Below, piece by piece: positions 55,247 through 62,977 of a stretch of 64,000 nt of DNA. The stretch is from Pseudomonadota bacterium. GTDB lineage: Bacteria > Pseudomonadota > Gammaproteobacteria > Steroidobacterales > JBCBZW01. Both the position numbers and the translations under genes were made by a program. Numbering within the stretch: the first letter of the stretch is position 1; every line of letters begins with the position of its first letter. A model generated the notes under the pieces. That model made no database searches and was not told the origin of the DNA. It saw nothing but the letters and a program-made list of their open reading frames with translations. The DNA lies in NCBI GenBank assembly GCA_039815145.1, contig JBCBZW010000011.1:1-64000 (forward strand), read 5' to 3'.

Positions 55247-56095
55247 GTGCTGATCAAGCGTGCGCTAACCGGTATCGCGCTGGCCACGGCGGTCGGCGCC
55301 AGTATCTTGCTGGGGCCTCGCTGGTCGGCGGTGTTGCTGATCGGCCTGCTGGTGCTCGCCGGTGCCTGGGAGTGGGGTGCGCTGATCGATCAGCGCCTGA
55401 GCCCCGTGGTCCGCGCGCTTTATGTTGTTGTGATCGCGCTCATCATGGTGCTCAGCTGGTTTGCCACCGCGCAGGATCCGGGCGTTGGCGTGTCGATCTG
55501 GTGGATCGCTGCCGCATGGTGGTGCCTCGCCTTGGTGATCGTGCTGCGGGCTGGCGCGGAAGGTATCGACGAAGCGGTGGATGGGGCGACGCCGCGCACG
55601 GGCTGGCAGCGTTGGGCCGTAGCCTTGGCGGGGGTGCTCTGCCTGGTGCCGGCCTGGCTGGGACTGGGCGCGGTGCATGCGCAGTCCTCCGGTGCCTGGG
55701 CGATGTTGACCATCATCGGCCTCACCGTGGCGGCCGACATCGGGGCCTATACGATAGGTCGGCTCTTCGGGCGCCGACGGCTACTGCCCCGGGTGAGCCC
55801 CGGAAAGACGCTGGAGGGCTTGGCGGGCGGTGTGGCGTGGACGGTGCTGCTGGCGCTGCTGCTGAGCGTGCTACCGGTGCCGACGCCGCCGTGGTTCCTC
55901 CTCGCCGCGGTGGTGATCGCTCTGGTCTCGGTGCTGGGCGATCTGACGGTGAGCCTCTTCAAGCGCCGGGCGGGCGTCAAGCACAGTGGCACCTTGCTCC
56001 CTGGCCACGGTGGGGTGCTCGACCGTATCGACAGTTTTTGCGCGACGGCACCCGCCTGGGCCCTGTGGCTGGCCGTCGCAGGGGGTAGCGCGTGA
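55247..56095 (+). CDS. cdsA: Phosphatidate cytidylyltransferase (CDP-diglyceride synthase)
   Basis: Integral membrane enzyme of 282 residues that makes CDP-diacylglycerol for all phospholipids. Several transmembrane segments are evident, and the C-terminal signature region contains SPGKTLEGLAGG and SLFKRR followed by LLPGHGGVLDRIDS. Two normally conserved acidic residues differ from E. coli: GDLTES reads GDLTVS, and the KD of the signature reads KH, both unambiguous in the codons (GTG and CAC). The metal-binding Asp in GD and LDR remain. The start is GTG with a weak ribosome site. dxr, normally next, is absent. Confidence 0.93.
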   Translation: MLIKRALTGIALATAVGASILLGPRWSAVLLIGLLVLAGAWEWGALIDQRLSPVVRALYVVVIALIMVLSWFATAQDPGVGVSIWWIAAAWWCLALVIVLRAGAEGIDEAVDGATPRTGWQRWAVALAGVLCLVPAWLGLGAVHAQSSGAWAMLTIIGLTVAADIGAYTIGRLFGRRRLLPRVSPGKTLEGLAGGVAWTVLLALLLSVLPVPTPPWFLLAAVVIALVSVLGDLTVSLFKRRAGVKHSGTLLPGHGGVLDRIDSFCATAPAWALWLAVAGGSA

Positions 56096-56146
56096 AGCGC
56101 CAGCGGCCGGAACCAACGCAGCACGCGACGGGTCTGAGTCTGGCAA

Positions 56147-56170
56147 CCAGCGGTGAGGCCAGCGGTGAGG
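56147..56170 (+). repeat. Tandem 12-base repeat upstream of rseP
   Basis: CCAGCGGTGAGG occurs twice in direct succession (56147-56158, 56159-56170), just before the direct repeats and the -10 element of the rseP upstream region. It lies where dxr would normally be and could be a deletion scar or a binding site. Confidence 0.75.
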
Positions 56171-56210
56171 TTTGCGCGGCTAAGCCCTTATACTGTCGCG
56201 TTTGCGCGGC
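56171..56210 (+). promoter_or_regulatory. rseP upstream region: -10 element between direct repeats
   Basis: TATACT at 56189-56194 is a good -10 hexamer, flanked by two identical copies of TTTGCGCGGC (56171-56180 and 56201-56210), exactly 30 bases apart. No consensus -35 is present. The arrangement looks like a promoter with an overlapping operator for the rseP-bamA-skp-lpx genes, but this is inference from pattern. Confidence 0.4.
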
Positions 56211-56261
56211 GAGCGAATGGGCTCCCGCGCGTCTGAGTAAGAACCGGTCTCGAGTGACACG

Positions 56262-57635
56262 ATGACGATACTTACCTACGTCTTTGCCTTCTTGTTCGCG
56301 GTCGGCCTGCTGGTCGCCGTGCACGAGTATGGCCATTACTGGATGGCTCGGCGTCTGGGCTTCAAGGTGCTGCGCTTCTCCGTGGGCTTTGGCAAGCCTC
56401 TCCTACGCCGCGTGGCTGGCGCCGACCGCACGGAGTACGTGCTGGGCAGCCTCCCGCTCGGCGGCTATGTGAAGATGCTCGACGAGCGCGAGGGGCCGAT
56501 CCCTGAGCACGAGGTCCACCGCTCCTACAATCGCCGCCCGCCCTTGCACCGCATCGCGGTCCTCACGGCGGGGCCCGCCGCGAATTTTCTGTTTGCGATC
56601 GCCGCTTTCTGGCTGATCTTCCTCGTCGGGATGCCGGGCTTGCGGCCCTTCGTCGGCGCCGCCGAGGCGGGCTCGCCCGCCGCTGTCGCAGGCCTCCAGG
56701 AGGAGGACCTGATCGTCGCGGTGGACGGCAACGAGGTGCAGACCTGGGAAGGCGCACTGCTCGCGATCTACCGCACCGTGCTCGACGACGGCGAGGTGCC
56801 GCTGACGGTGCAGCGCGCCGGCGCCAGCGGTCGCGAGTTCGTGGTGCTGCGACCCACCGCTTCCCTGCGCGAGCTGACCCGACCGGGGGAACTGCTGCCG
56901 GGACTCGGCCTCAACGTCTGGTTTCCCGACGTACCCCCGATCATCGGCGAAGTGCCGAGCGACGGCCCGGCGGCGCGTGCCGGCCTGTCGCCAGGCGACC
57001 GGATCGTGGCGGTGGGCGACGCTCGCGTGGAGACGTGGAGCGACTTCGTCGATCAGGTGCGTCCCTTCCCTGGCCGTAGCACCTCGTTTGCAGTGACCCG
57101 CGCCGACGGTAGCGAAGCGGTTCTGGACATCACCCTCGGCGAGCAGGTGGAGGGCGAGCAGCGCGTCGGCTACGCGGGCGTGGCGGCAGCCCCCCTGCCT
57201 CGCGAGACGATCGATCAGCTGTGGTCCGAACAGCGCTTCGGCCCGGTCACGGCGGCCCGCAACGCGGCCGCCAAAACCTGGGAGATGACCAGCCTGACCC
57301 TCGATCTGTTCCGACGCATGCTCTTCGGACAGGTGTCGATGGAGAACCTCTCGGGGCCGATCAACATCGCAGTCTATGCGGGGGATACCTTCCGCAGCGG
57401 CTTCGTGGATTTCGTGCGCTTCCTGGCGCTGGTCAGCGTTAGCCTCGGGCTCATCAATCTGATGCCCGTGCCGATGCTGGACGGCGGGCAAATTGTGTTT
57501 ACGGCGATAGAGGGTGTGCGGGGTAGTCCCCTGTCCGATCGCGTTCAGCTGCTCGGTCAGCAAGTGGGGATATTCGCCGTGTTAGCGCTCATGACCCTCG
57601 CCTTGTACAACGATCTGTCGAGGCTCATCGGATGA
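56262..57635 (+). CDS. rseP: Site-2 intramembrane protease RseP
   Basis: Inner-membrane zinc metalloprotease of 457 residues that, in the family, cleaves anti-sigma factor RseA after DegS and clears signal peptides. The active-site HEYGH is in the first membrane segment (residues 21-25). Two periplasmic PDZ domains follow, each with the pattern SPAAVAGLQEEDLIVAVDG and PAARAGLSPGDRIVAVGD. The third metal ligand lies in LINLMPVPMLDGGQIVF. The stop overlaps the bamA start by four bases, tying envelope stress control to outer-membrane assembly. Confidence 0.97.
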   Translation: MTILTYVFAFLFAVGLLVAVHEYGHYWMARRLGFKVLRFSVGFGKPLLRRVAGADRTEYVLGSLPLGGYVKMLDEREGPIPEHEVHRSYNRRPPLHRIAVLTAGPAANFLFAIAAFWLIFLVGMPGLRPFVGAAEAGSPAAVAGLQEEDLIVAVDGNEVQTWEGALLAIYRTVLDDGEVPLTVQRAGASGREFVVLRPTASLRELTRPGELLPGLGLNVWFPDVPPIIGEVPSDGPAARAGLSPGDRIVAVGDARVETWSDFVDQVRPFPGRSTSFAVTRADGSEAVLDITLGEQVEGEQRVGYAGVAAAPLPRETIDQLWSEQRFGPVTAARNAAAKTWEMTSLTLDLFRRMLFGQVSMENLSGPINIAVYAGDTFRSGFVDFVRFLALVSVSLGLINLMPVPMLDGGQIVFTAIEGVRGSPLSDRVQLLGQQVGIFAVLALMTLALYNDLSRLIG

Positions 57636-60073
57636 TGCATTTGCTCGCGCCACGGAAGGCGAGGGCGGTATTGGGCGGCCTCCTGATGGGCTTGCTCGTG
57701 TGCCTCTCGGCACCGTCCTTCGCCCAGGTCGCGGCCAACGCCAACTTCACCGTGCAGGACCTGCGCGTGGAGGGCTTGCGCCGAATCTCCGAAGGCACGG
57801 TGTACAACTACCTGCCTATCAACATCGGTGATCAGCTCAACCCCGTGCGCCTTCGCGAAGCCTTCCGTGCGCTCTACGCGCAGGGGTTCTTCGATGGGAT
57901 CGAGTTTCGCCGCGATGGCAACACGCTGATCGTGGTGGTGCGCGAGCGCCCGTCGATCGCGTCCTTCGACATCAGCGGTAACGAGGATATCAAGACCGAG
58001 GATCTTCTCGGGTCACTGCGTGAGGTGGGCCTCTCGCCTGGCCGCTCCTTCGATCGCTCCGTCCTCGATAGCGTCACCCAGTTCCTCACCCAGCAGTACT
58101 TCGAACGCGGCAAGTACGGCGTCACGGTGGACACCTCGGTGACCGATCTGCCGGACAACCGCGTCAGCATCCAGGTCTTCGTCGAAGAGGGCGTGCGAGC
58201 CCGTATCCGGCAGATCAATATCGTTGGTAACGACAACTTCAAGGACAAGGAGCTGCTGGATGAGTTTCAGCTCAGCACGCCCACGCTGCTCTCGTTCCTG
58301 AACAAGCGCGATCGCTACGCCCGTGAGGCCCTGCAGGGCGACCTCGAAAGTCTGCGCTCCTTCTACATGGATCGGGGCTTCGCCTCCTTCGAGATCGAAT
58401 CCACTCAGGTGGCCATCTCGCCGGACAAGCAGGACATGTTCATCACGGTGAACATCGAAGAGGGCGAGCGCTACACCGTCTCTGAAGTGCGCATGACGGG
58501 CGATCTCGTCGTGCCCGAGGAGGATCTGTTGGGGCTGGTGTTGGCTCGGCCGGGCGAGACCTTCTCGCGCAAGCAGGTCACTCAGAGCACGGAGCTGATG
58601 GGCTACAGGCTGGGGCAGGAAGGTTACGCGTTCGCCAACATCAACCCGATTCCCGACATCAACCCCGAGACCCGCGAGGTGGCGATCAGCTTCTTCGTCG
58701 AGCCCGGTAAGCGTGTGTACGTGCGGCGGGTGAACTTCAATGGCACTACCACCGTCGATGACGATGTGTTCCGCCGCGAGATGCGTCAGTTGGAGGGGGG
58801 CTACCTCTCCAACGTGCAGCTCGAGCGCTCGGAGCAGCGCGTGCGACGCCTGCCCTTCGTGACCAACGTATCCACGGAGACCGTGCCCGTGCCGGGCTCG
58901 GACGACCTGGTCGATGTGGAAATGGAGATCGAGGAAGGCCTGCCCGGACAGTTCGGCGGCGGCATCGGATTCTCCGGCACGCAGGGTATCCTGCTCAACG
59001 GTAACTTCACGCACACCAACTTCCTCGGCCGCGGCACCCGCCTCGCCGCGGACCTCAACCTCGGCCAGTTCGTGACCTCCGCGCAGGTCTCGCACACCAA
59101 CCCCTACTGGACCAAGGACGGTGTGCAGCTAACGCTCGGGCTCGGCTACCGCGATTCCACCCAGTTCATCATCGGCGCGTCGGACTTCTCCACCGAGACC
59201 ATCAACGCGAGCTTCGAGTTTGGTGTGCCGATCTCAGAGTTCGGTTTCTTCCGCTACGGCTTGGCGTTCCAGAGTGCGGATCTCGTCACGGGCCAGTTCA
59301 GCGCCGAGCAGGCGCGGGCCTTCGTGCTCAACAACGGCGATACCTTCGAGGTGGCGGACGGGTTCTTCGGCACCAACTTCCGCACCATCGAGGCGTTCCT
59401 GGGCTGGGGCCGTGACACGCGTAACCGCGTGATCTTCGCTACCCGCGGCAGCCGCCAGCGCCTGACGCTCGGCGTGACCGCGCCCGAAGTGAGCGACGTC
59501 GAGTACTTCACCGCGCGCTACGACTACCTGAAGTACATCAACCTGCCGGGCCGCTGGGGCATCCGCGCGAACGCGGAGCTGGGCTATGGTCAGCCCCTTA
59601 ACGAGACGACGGACCTGCCACCGTTCAAGAACTTCTTTGCCGGTGGACCGGGCTCGGTACGTGGCTATCGCAACGGCTTCCTCGGGCCTCGTGACTCGTT
59701 CAACAACCCCTACGGCGGTAACGTCAAGGTGGTAGGCAACCTCGAACTGCTGGTGCCGACGCCCGAGAACTTCGGCGATAGCACGCGGTTTGCCATCTTT
59801 TACGACATCGGCAACATCTTCTACGAAGGCGACACTGACTTCTGTACGGCACGGGCGGACAATGGCAACCTGGTGGGTACGTCCTGCAGCACGCCCAGCG
59901 CCAACCGAACTGACTTCGGATTCGATCTGAACGAGTTGCGCAGCTCCGTCGGTGTCGGCGTCGAGTGGCTAGCGCCCCTCGGTACCTTCCGGTTCAGTCT
60001 CGCCGTCCCGCTCAACGCGGGTCCTCTAGACGAAGTCGAGCGGTTCCAGTTCTCCGTGGGCCAGACGTTCTGA
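57632..60073 (+). CDS. bamA: Outer membrane protein assembly factor BamA
   Basis: Essential core of the BAM complex that folds beta-barrel proteins into the outer membrane; 813 residues (E. coli 810). A signal peptide ends at PSFAQ, five POTRA domains span about residues 33-430, and the 16-strand barrel fills the rest. The lid-loop motif VRGY is found in GGPGSVRGYRNGFLGP, and the protein ends in phenylalanine (FSVGQTF), the C-terminal beta-signal. It is translationally coupled to rseP. Extra loop residues CTARADNGNLVGTSC near the end suggest a disulfide in an extracellular loop. Confidence 0.98.
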   Translation: MMHLLAPRKARAVLGGLLMGLLVCLSAPSFAQVAANANFTVQDLRVEGLRRISEGTVYNYLPINIGDQLNPVRLREAFRALYAQGFFDGIEFRRDGNTLIVVVRERPSIASFDISGNEDIKTEDLLGSLREVGLSPGRSFDRSVLDSVTQFLTQQYFERGKYGVTVDTSVTDLPDNRVSIQVFVEEGVRARIRQINIVGNDNFKDKELLDEFQLSTPTLLSFLNKRDRYAREALQGDLESLRSFYMDRGFASFEIESTQVAISPDKQDMFITVNIEEGERYTVSEVRMTGDLVVPEEDLLGLVLARPGETFSRKQVTQSTELMGYRLGQEGYAFANINPIPDINPETREVAISFFVEPGKRVYVRRVNFNGTTTVDDDVFRREMRQLEGGYLSNVQLERSEQRVRRLPFVTNVSTETVPVPGSDDLVDVEMEIEEGLPGQFGGGIGFSGTQGILLNGNFTHTNFLGRGTRLAADLNLGQFVTSAQVSHTNPYWTKDGVQLTLGLGYRDSTQFIIGASDFSTETINASFEFGVPISEFGFFRYGLAFQSADLVTGQFSAEQARAFVLNNGDTFEVADGFFGTNFRTIEAFLGWGRDTRNRVIFATRGSRQRLTLGVTAPEVSDVEYFTARYDYLKYINLPGRWGIRANAELGYGQPLNETTDLPPFKNFFAGGPGSVRGYRNGFLGPRDSFNNPYGGNVKVVGNLELLVPTPENFGDSTRFAIFYDIGNIFYEGDTDFCTARADNGNLVGTSCSTPSANRTDFGFDLNELRSSVGVGVEWLAPLGTFRFSLAVPLNAGPLDEVERFQFSVGQTF

Positions 60074-60123
60074 TTGCTGCCCACGCTTATTACCTAATGA
60101 AAAGGAAAACAGAGGTATACCTC

Positions 60124-60639
60124 ATGCGACAAGCGACCAAAGCCATGTTCCTGAGCGTTGCGCTGATGCTCTGCGCCACGACCGCTGCCACCGCCGCCGA
60201 CCTGAAGGTGGGCGTGGTGGATTTCGCCCGCCTGGTGGAGGCCGCTCCGCAATCCCAGTCCGTGCAGGAGCAGCTGAACCAACAGTTCGCGCCGCGCTTG
60301 AAGGAAGTGCAGAACGAGGGCCAGGCGCTGCAGCGTGAAGTGGAGAACTTCCGTCGCGACAGCCCGGTGATGGGAGCGAGCGAGCGCGAGCGTAAGGAAG
60401 CCGACATCAAGCGCCGCGAGCTCGACTACAAGCGCAAGGAGCGCGAGCTCCAGGAAGACTTCAATATCGCCCGCAACGAATCCCTGAGCAGGCTGCAGCG
60501 CGAGTTGTTGGTGGCGGTTCAGGACTACGCGAAGAGCAAGCGCTACGATCTGCTGGTCGGCGAAGGCGTGCTCTACGCGAGCGACAAGGCCAACATCACC
60601 GACGAGGTGTTGAAGGCCCTGGAGAAGAACGCCCGCTGA
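60124..60639 (+). CDS. skp: Periplasmic chaperone Skp/OmpH
   Basis: Holds unfolded outer-membrane proteins in the periplasm on their way to BAM; 171 residues. The signal peptide ends at TAATAAD. The mature protein starts LKVGVVDFARLVEAAPQS, then a long charged coiled coil (about 55-130) forms the tentacles, and a C-terminal strand region YDLLVGEGVLYAS closes the trimer body. AGAGGT lies eight bases before the chosen ATG; the in-frame ATG at 60097 would place charged residues before the signal. It is 50 bases after bamA. Confidence 0.95.
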   Translation: MRQATKAMFLSVALMLCATTAATAADLKVGVVDFARLVEAAPQSQSVQEQLNQQFAPRLKEVQNEGQALQREVENFRRDSPVMGASERERKEADIKRRELDYKRKERELQEDFNIARNESLSRLQRELLVAVQDYAKSKRYDLLVGEGVLYASDKANITDEVLKALEKNAR

Positions 60640-60655
60640 TCACTGGGCCACTGGC

Positions 60656-61699
60656 GTGCGTGGGGAGCCGCTAGCGCTCCGCTTGGGTGACCTGGCCGTG
60701 CGCGCCGGTGCATCGCTCCGGGGAGACCCGGAGCGCATGATCGCTCGCGTCGCCACCCTCGGCGATGCTGGTGAGGATGCCCTCAGTTTTCTCGCCAACC
60801 CTCGTTATTCGGGGGCACTCGCCTCGACCCGTGCCGGCGCCGTGGTGCTCCAGCCCCGGCACCTGGACGCCTGTCCGGTCGATGCGCTGATCAGCGACGA
60901 CCCCTACGTCACCTACGCCCGCATCGCGGATTGGCTCTACCCGCGGACGCGACCGAGCGCTGGGGTGCACCCCTCCGCCGTGATCGGAGAGCGCGTCGAG
61001 CTGGGGTCGGGCGTGGCCATCGGCCCCAACGTCGTCATCGAGGATGAGGTCCAGATCGGGGCCAACAGCGTCGTTGGCGCAGGCTGCGTGATCGGCGCCA
61101 GCTCCCGACTGGGTGCCGGTTGCCGGCTGGCGGCCAACGTCACGCTTTGTCACGACGTCACGCTCGGGGATCGGGTGGTGCTGCACCCGGCAGTCGTGCT
61201 CGGCGCGGACGGTTTCGGCATGGCGCGCACAGCCGAAGGCTGGATCGGCGTGCCCCAGATCGGCGGGGTACGGATCGGCAACGACGTGGAGATCGGGGCC
61301 TCCACCACCATCGACCGCGGTGCCATCGGCGACACGGTCATCGGCCACGGCGTGCGCTTGGACAACCTGATCCAGGTGGCGCACAACGTCAGCATTGGCG
61401 ATCACACGGTGATCGCCGCCTGCGTTGGTATCTCCGGCAGTACGCGAATCGGCCAACGCTGTATGATTGGCGGCGCAGCGTGCTTCAACGGCCATATCGA
61501 GATCGGCGATGACGTGGTGGTTACCGGCATGACCATGGTAACCAGGTCGCTCGCCGGTCCCGGCGTCTACTCCAGCGGCATTCCCGTCGAAGAGAACAAG
61601 CGCTGGGCGCGCGGCGTCGCGCGCTACAAGCAGCTCGATGATTTGGCGAGCCGCGTGAAGCGCCTGGAAAAACAGGTGACCACTCGCAACGACAACTAG
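60656..61699 (+). CDS. lpxD: UDP-3-O-acylglucosamine N-acyltransferase LpxD
   Basis: Third committed step of lipid A synthesis, transferring a 3-hydroxyacyl chain from ACP; 347 residues (E. coli 341). The uridine-binding N-terminal domain (to about 100) contains ALSFLANPRYSGAL. The left-handed beta-helix has many hexapeptides (IGPNVVIEDEVQIGANSVVG), with the catalytic His in NLIQVAHNVSIGDHT. A C-terminal helix follows (YKQLDDLASRVKRLEKQ). The start is GTG, 16 bases after skp. Confidence 0.97.
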   Translation: MRGEPLALRLGDLAVRAGASLRGDPERMIARVATLGDAGEDALSFLANPRYSGALASTRAGAVVLQPRHLDACPVDALISDDPYVTYARIADWLYPRTRPSAGVHPSAVIGERVELGSGVAIGPNVVIEDEVQIGANSVVGAGCVIGASSRLGAGCRLAANVTLCHDVTLGDRVVLHPAVVLGADGFGMARTAEGWIGVPQIGGVRIGNDVEIGASTTIDRGAIGDTVIGHGVRLDNLIQVAHNVSIGDHTVIAACVGISGSTRIGQRCMIGGAACFNGHIEIGDDVVVTGMTMVTRSLAGPGVYSSGIPVEENKRWARGVARYKQLDDLASRVKRLEKQVTTRNDN

Positions 61700-61714
61700 G
61701 CGGAAGGGGAGACG

Positions 61715-62185
61715 ATGGCAGCAGGAGAGCAGGGGCAGAAGCCGGTGATGGACATCCACAAGGTGATGAGCCAGCTGCCACATCGCTACCCGTTTCTTCT
61801 CGTCGATCGGGTGCTCGAGTGCGAGGCGAACAGCCACCTCGTGGCGATCAAGCAGGTCACCATCAACGAGCCGTTTTTCACGGGGCATTTCCCCCATCGA
61901 CCGGTCATGCCGGGGGTCCTCATCATCGAGGCGCTGGCGCAGGCGACTGGGTTGCTCGCCTTCCAGACCCTCGGCGTGCCGGACGAGACCGTGCTCTATT
62001 ACATCTGCGGGATCGATAAGGCCCGCTTCAAGCGTCCCGTGGAACCTGGGGATACGCTCACGCTGCGGGTGCGCTCCCTGCGCACGGTGAAGAACATCTG
62101 GCGCTTCGATGCGGTGGCAGAGGTGGACGGCGACGTCGCCGCGAAGGCTGAGATCATGGCTGCACGGGTGGAGATCGGCAGTTGA
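61715..62185 (+). CDS. fabZ: 3-hydroxyacyl-[acyl-carrier-protein] dehydratase FabZ
   Basis: Hot-dog fold dehydratase of fatty-acid synthesis, 156 residues. The catalytic His is in [13 protein letters not shown] and the catalytic Glu in [27 protein letters not shown] is the family N-terminal motif. It competes with LpxA and LpxD for 3-hydroxyacyl-ACP, and its usual place between lpxD and lpxA is kept here. AAGGGGAG lies just before the ATG. The stop is read into the TTG start of lpxA (TTGA). Confidence 0.98.
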   Translation: MAAGEQGQKPVMDIHKVMSQLPHRYPFLLVDRVLECEANSHLVAIKQVTINEPFFTGHFPHRPVMPGVLIIEALAQATGLLAFQTLGVPDETVLYYICGIDKARFKRPVEPGDTLTLRVRSLRTVKNIWRFDAVAEVDGDVAAKAEIMAARVEIGS

Positions 62186-62955
62186 GAGATGAGCGCGCGG
62201 TGATTTCACCGCAGGCTCGTTTACATGACTCGGTACAGGTCGACCCCTACGCGGTGATCGGCGCTGAGGTCGAGATCGGTGAGGGCGGCCGCATCGGTGC
62301 CCACGCCGTCATCGAGGGCCCGACCACCATCGGCCCTCGCACGCGCATCTACCCTTTCGCGGCGATCGGCGGCGACCCCCAGGACAAGAAGTTCGATGAC
62401 GATGAGGACAGTCGTCTCGAGATCGGAGCGGACAACACCATCCGTGAGTACTGCACCATCAACCGCGGCACCAGCGGGGGCGGTGGGGTCACCCGCATCG
62501 GCGATGGCAACTGGATCATGGCCTACGTGCACATCGCCCACGACTGCCTGGTCGGCGATCACACGGTAATGGCCAACAACACCACCCTGGCGGGCCACGT
62601 GACCGTGGACGACTACGCGGTGCTCGGCGGCTTCACCAAGGTCCATCAGTTCTGCCGCATCGGCTGTCACGCCTTCACGGCGATGGATTGTGGCCTCTCG
62701 CGCGATGTGCCCCCCTACGTGATGGCGGCCGGGCATCTGGGCGAGCCGCGGGGGGTGAACAGCGAAGGCCTCAAGCGCCGAGGCTTCACGGCCGAGCAGG
62801 TTCGTAACATCCGCAACGCCTTCAAGGTGCTCTATCGCAGCGAGCTGCGCCTGGAGCAGGCCTTGGAGCAGTTCGATGCGGTGGTCGGCGAGCAGCCCGA
62901 GCTGCAACCGCTGGTCGACTTCCTGCGCGACACCCAGCGCAGCATCATTCGCTAG
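62182..62955 (+). CDS. lpxA: UDP-N-acetylglucosamine acyltransferase LpxA
   Basis: First step of lipid A synthesis; trimeric left-handed beta-helix enzyme of 257 residues (E. coli 262). Hexapeptide repeats such as [20 protein letters not shown] are followed by the catalytic histidines in [12 protein letters not shown] and the C-terminal helical domain with [20 protein letters not shown] start at the TTG overlapping fabZ, because the resulting [12 protein letters not shown] resembles xanthomonad LpxA starts. A GTG at 62200 is a shorter alternative (251 residues). Confidence 0.96.
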   Translation: MRDERAVISPQARLHDSVQVDPYAVIGAEVEIGEGGRIGAHAVIEGPTTIGPRTRIYPFAAIGGDPQDKKFDDDEDSRLEIGADNTIREYCTINRGTSGGGGVTRIGDGNWIMAYVHIAHDCLVGDHTVMANNTTLAGHVTVDDYAVLGGFTKVHQFCRIGCHAFTAMDCGLSRDVPPYVMAAGHLGEPRGVNSEGLKRRGFTAEQVRNIRNAFKVLYRSELRLEQALEQFDAVVGEQPELQPLVDFLRDTQRSIIR

Positions 62956-62977
62956 CGCGCTCCCGCGGTAGGCGTCC

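Noticed and set aside
60671-62209. 512-codon minus-strand frame opposite lpxD and fabZ
   Set aside because: Its His/Asp/Val-rich periodicity is the reverse image of the hexapeptide repeats of LpxD.
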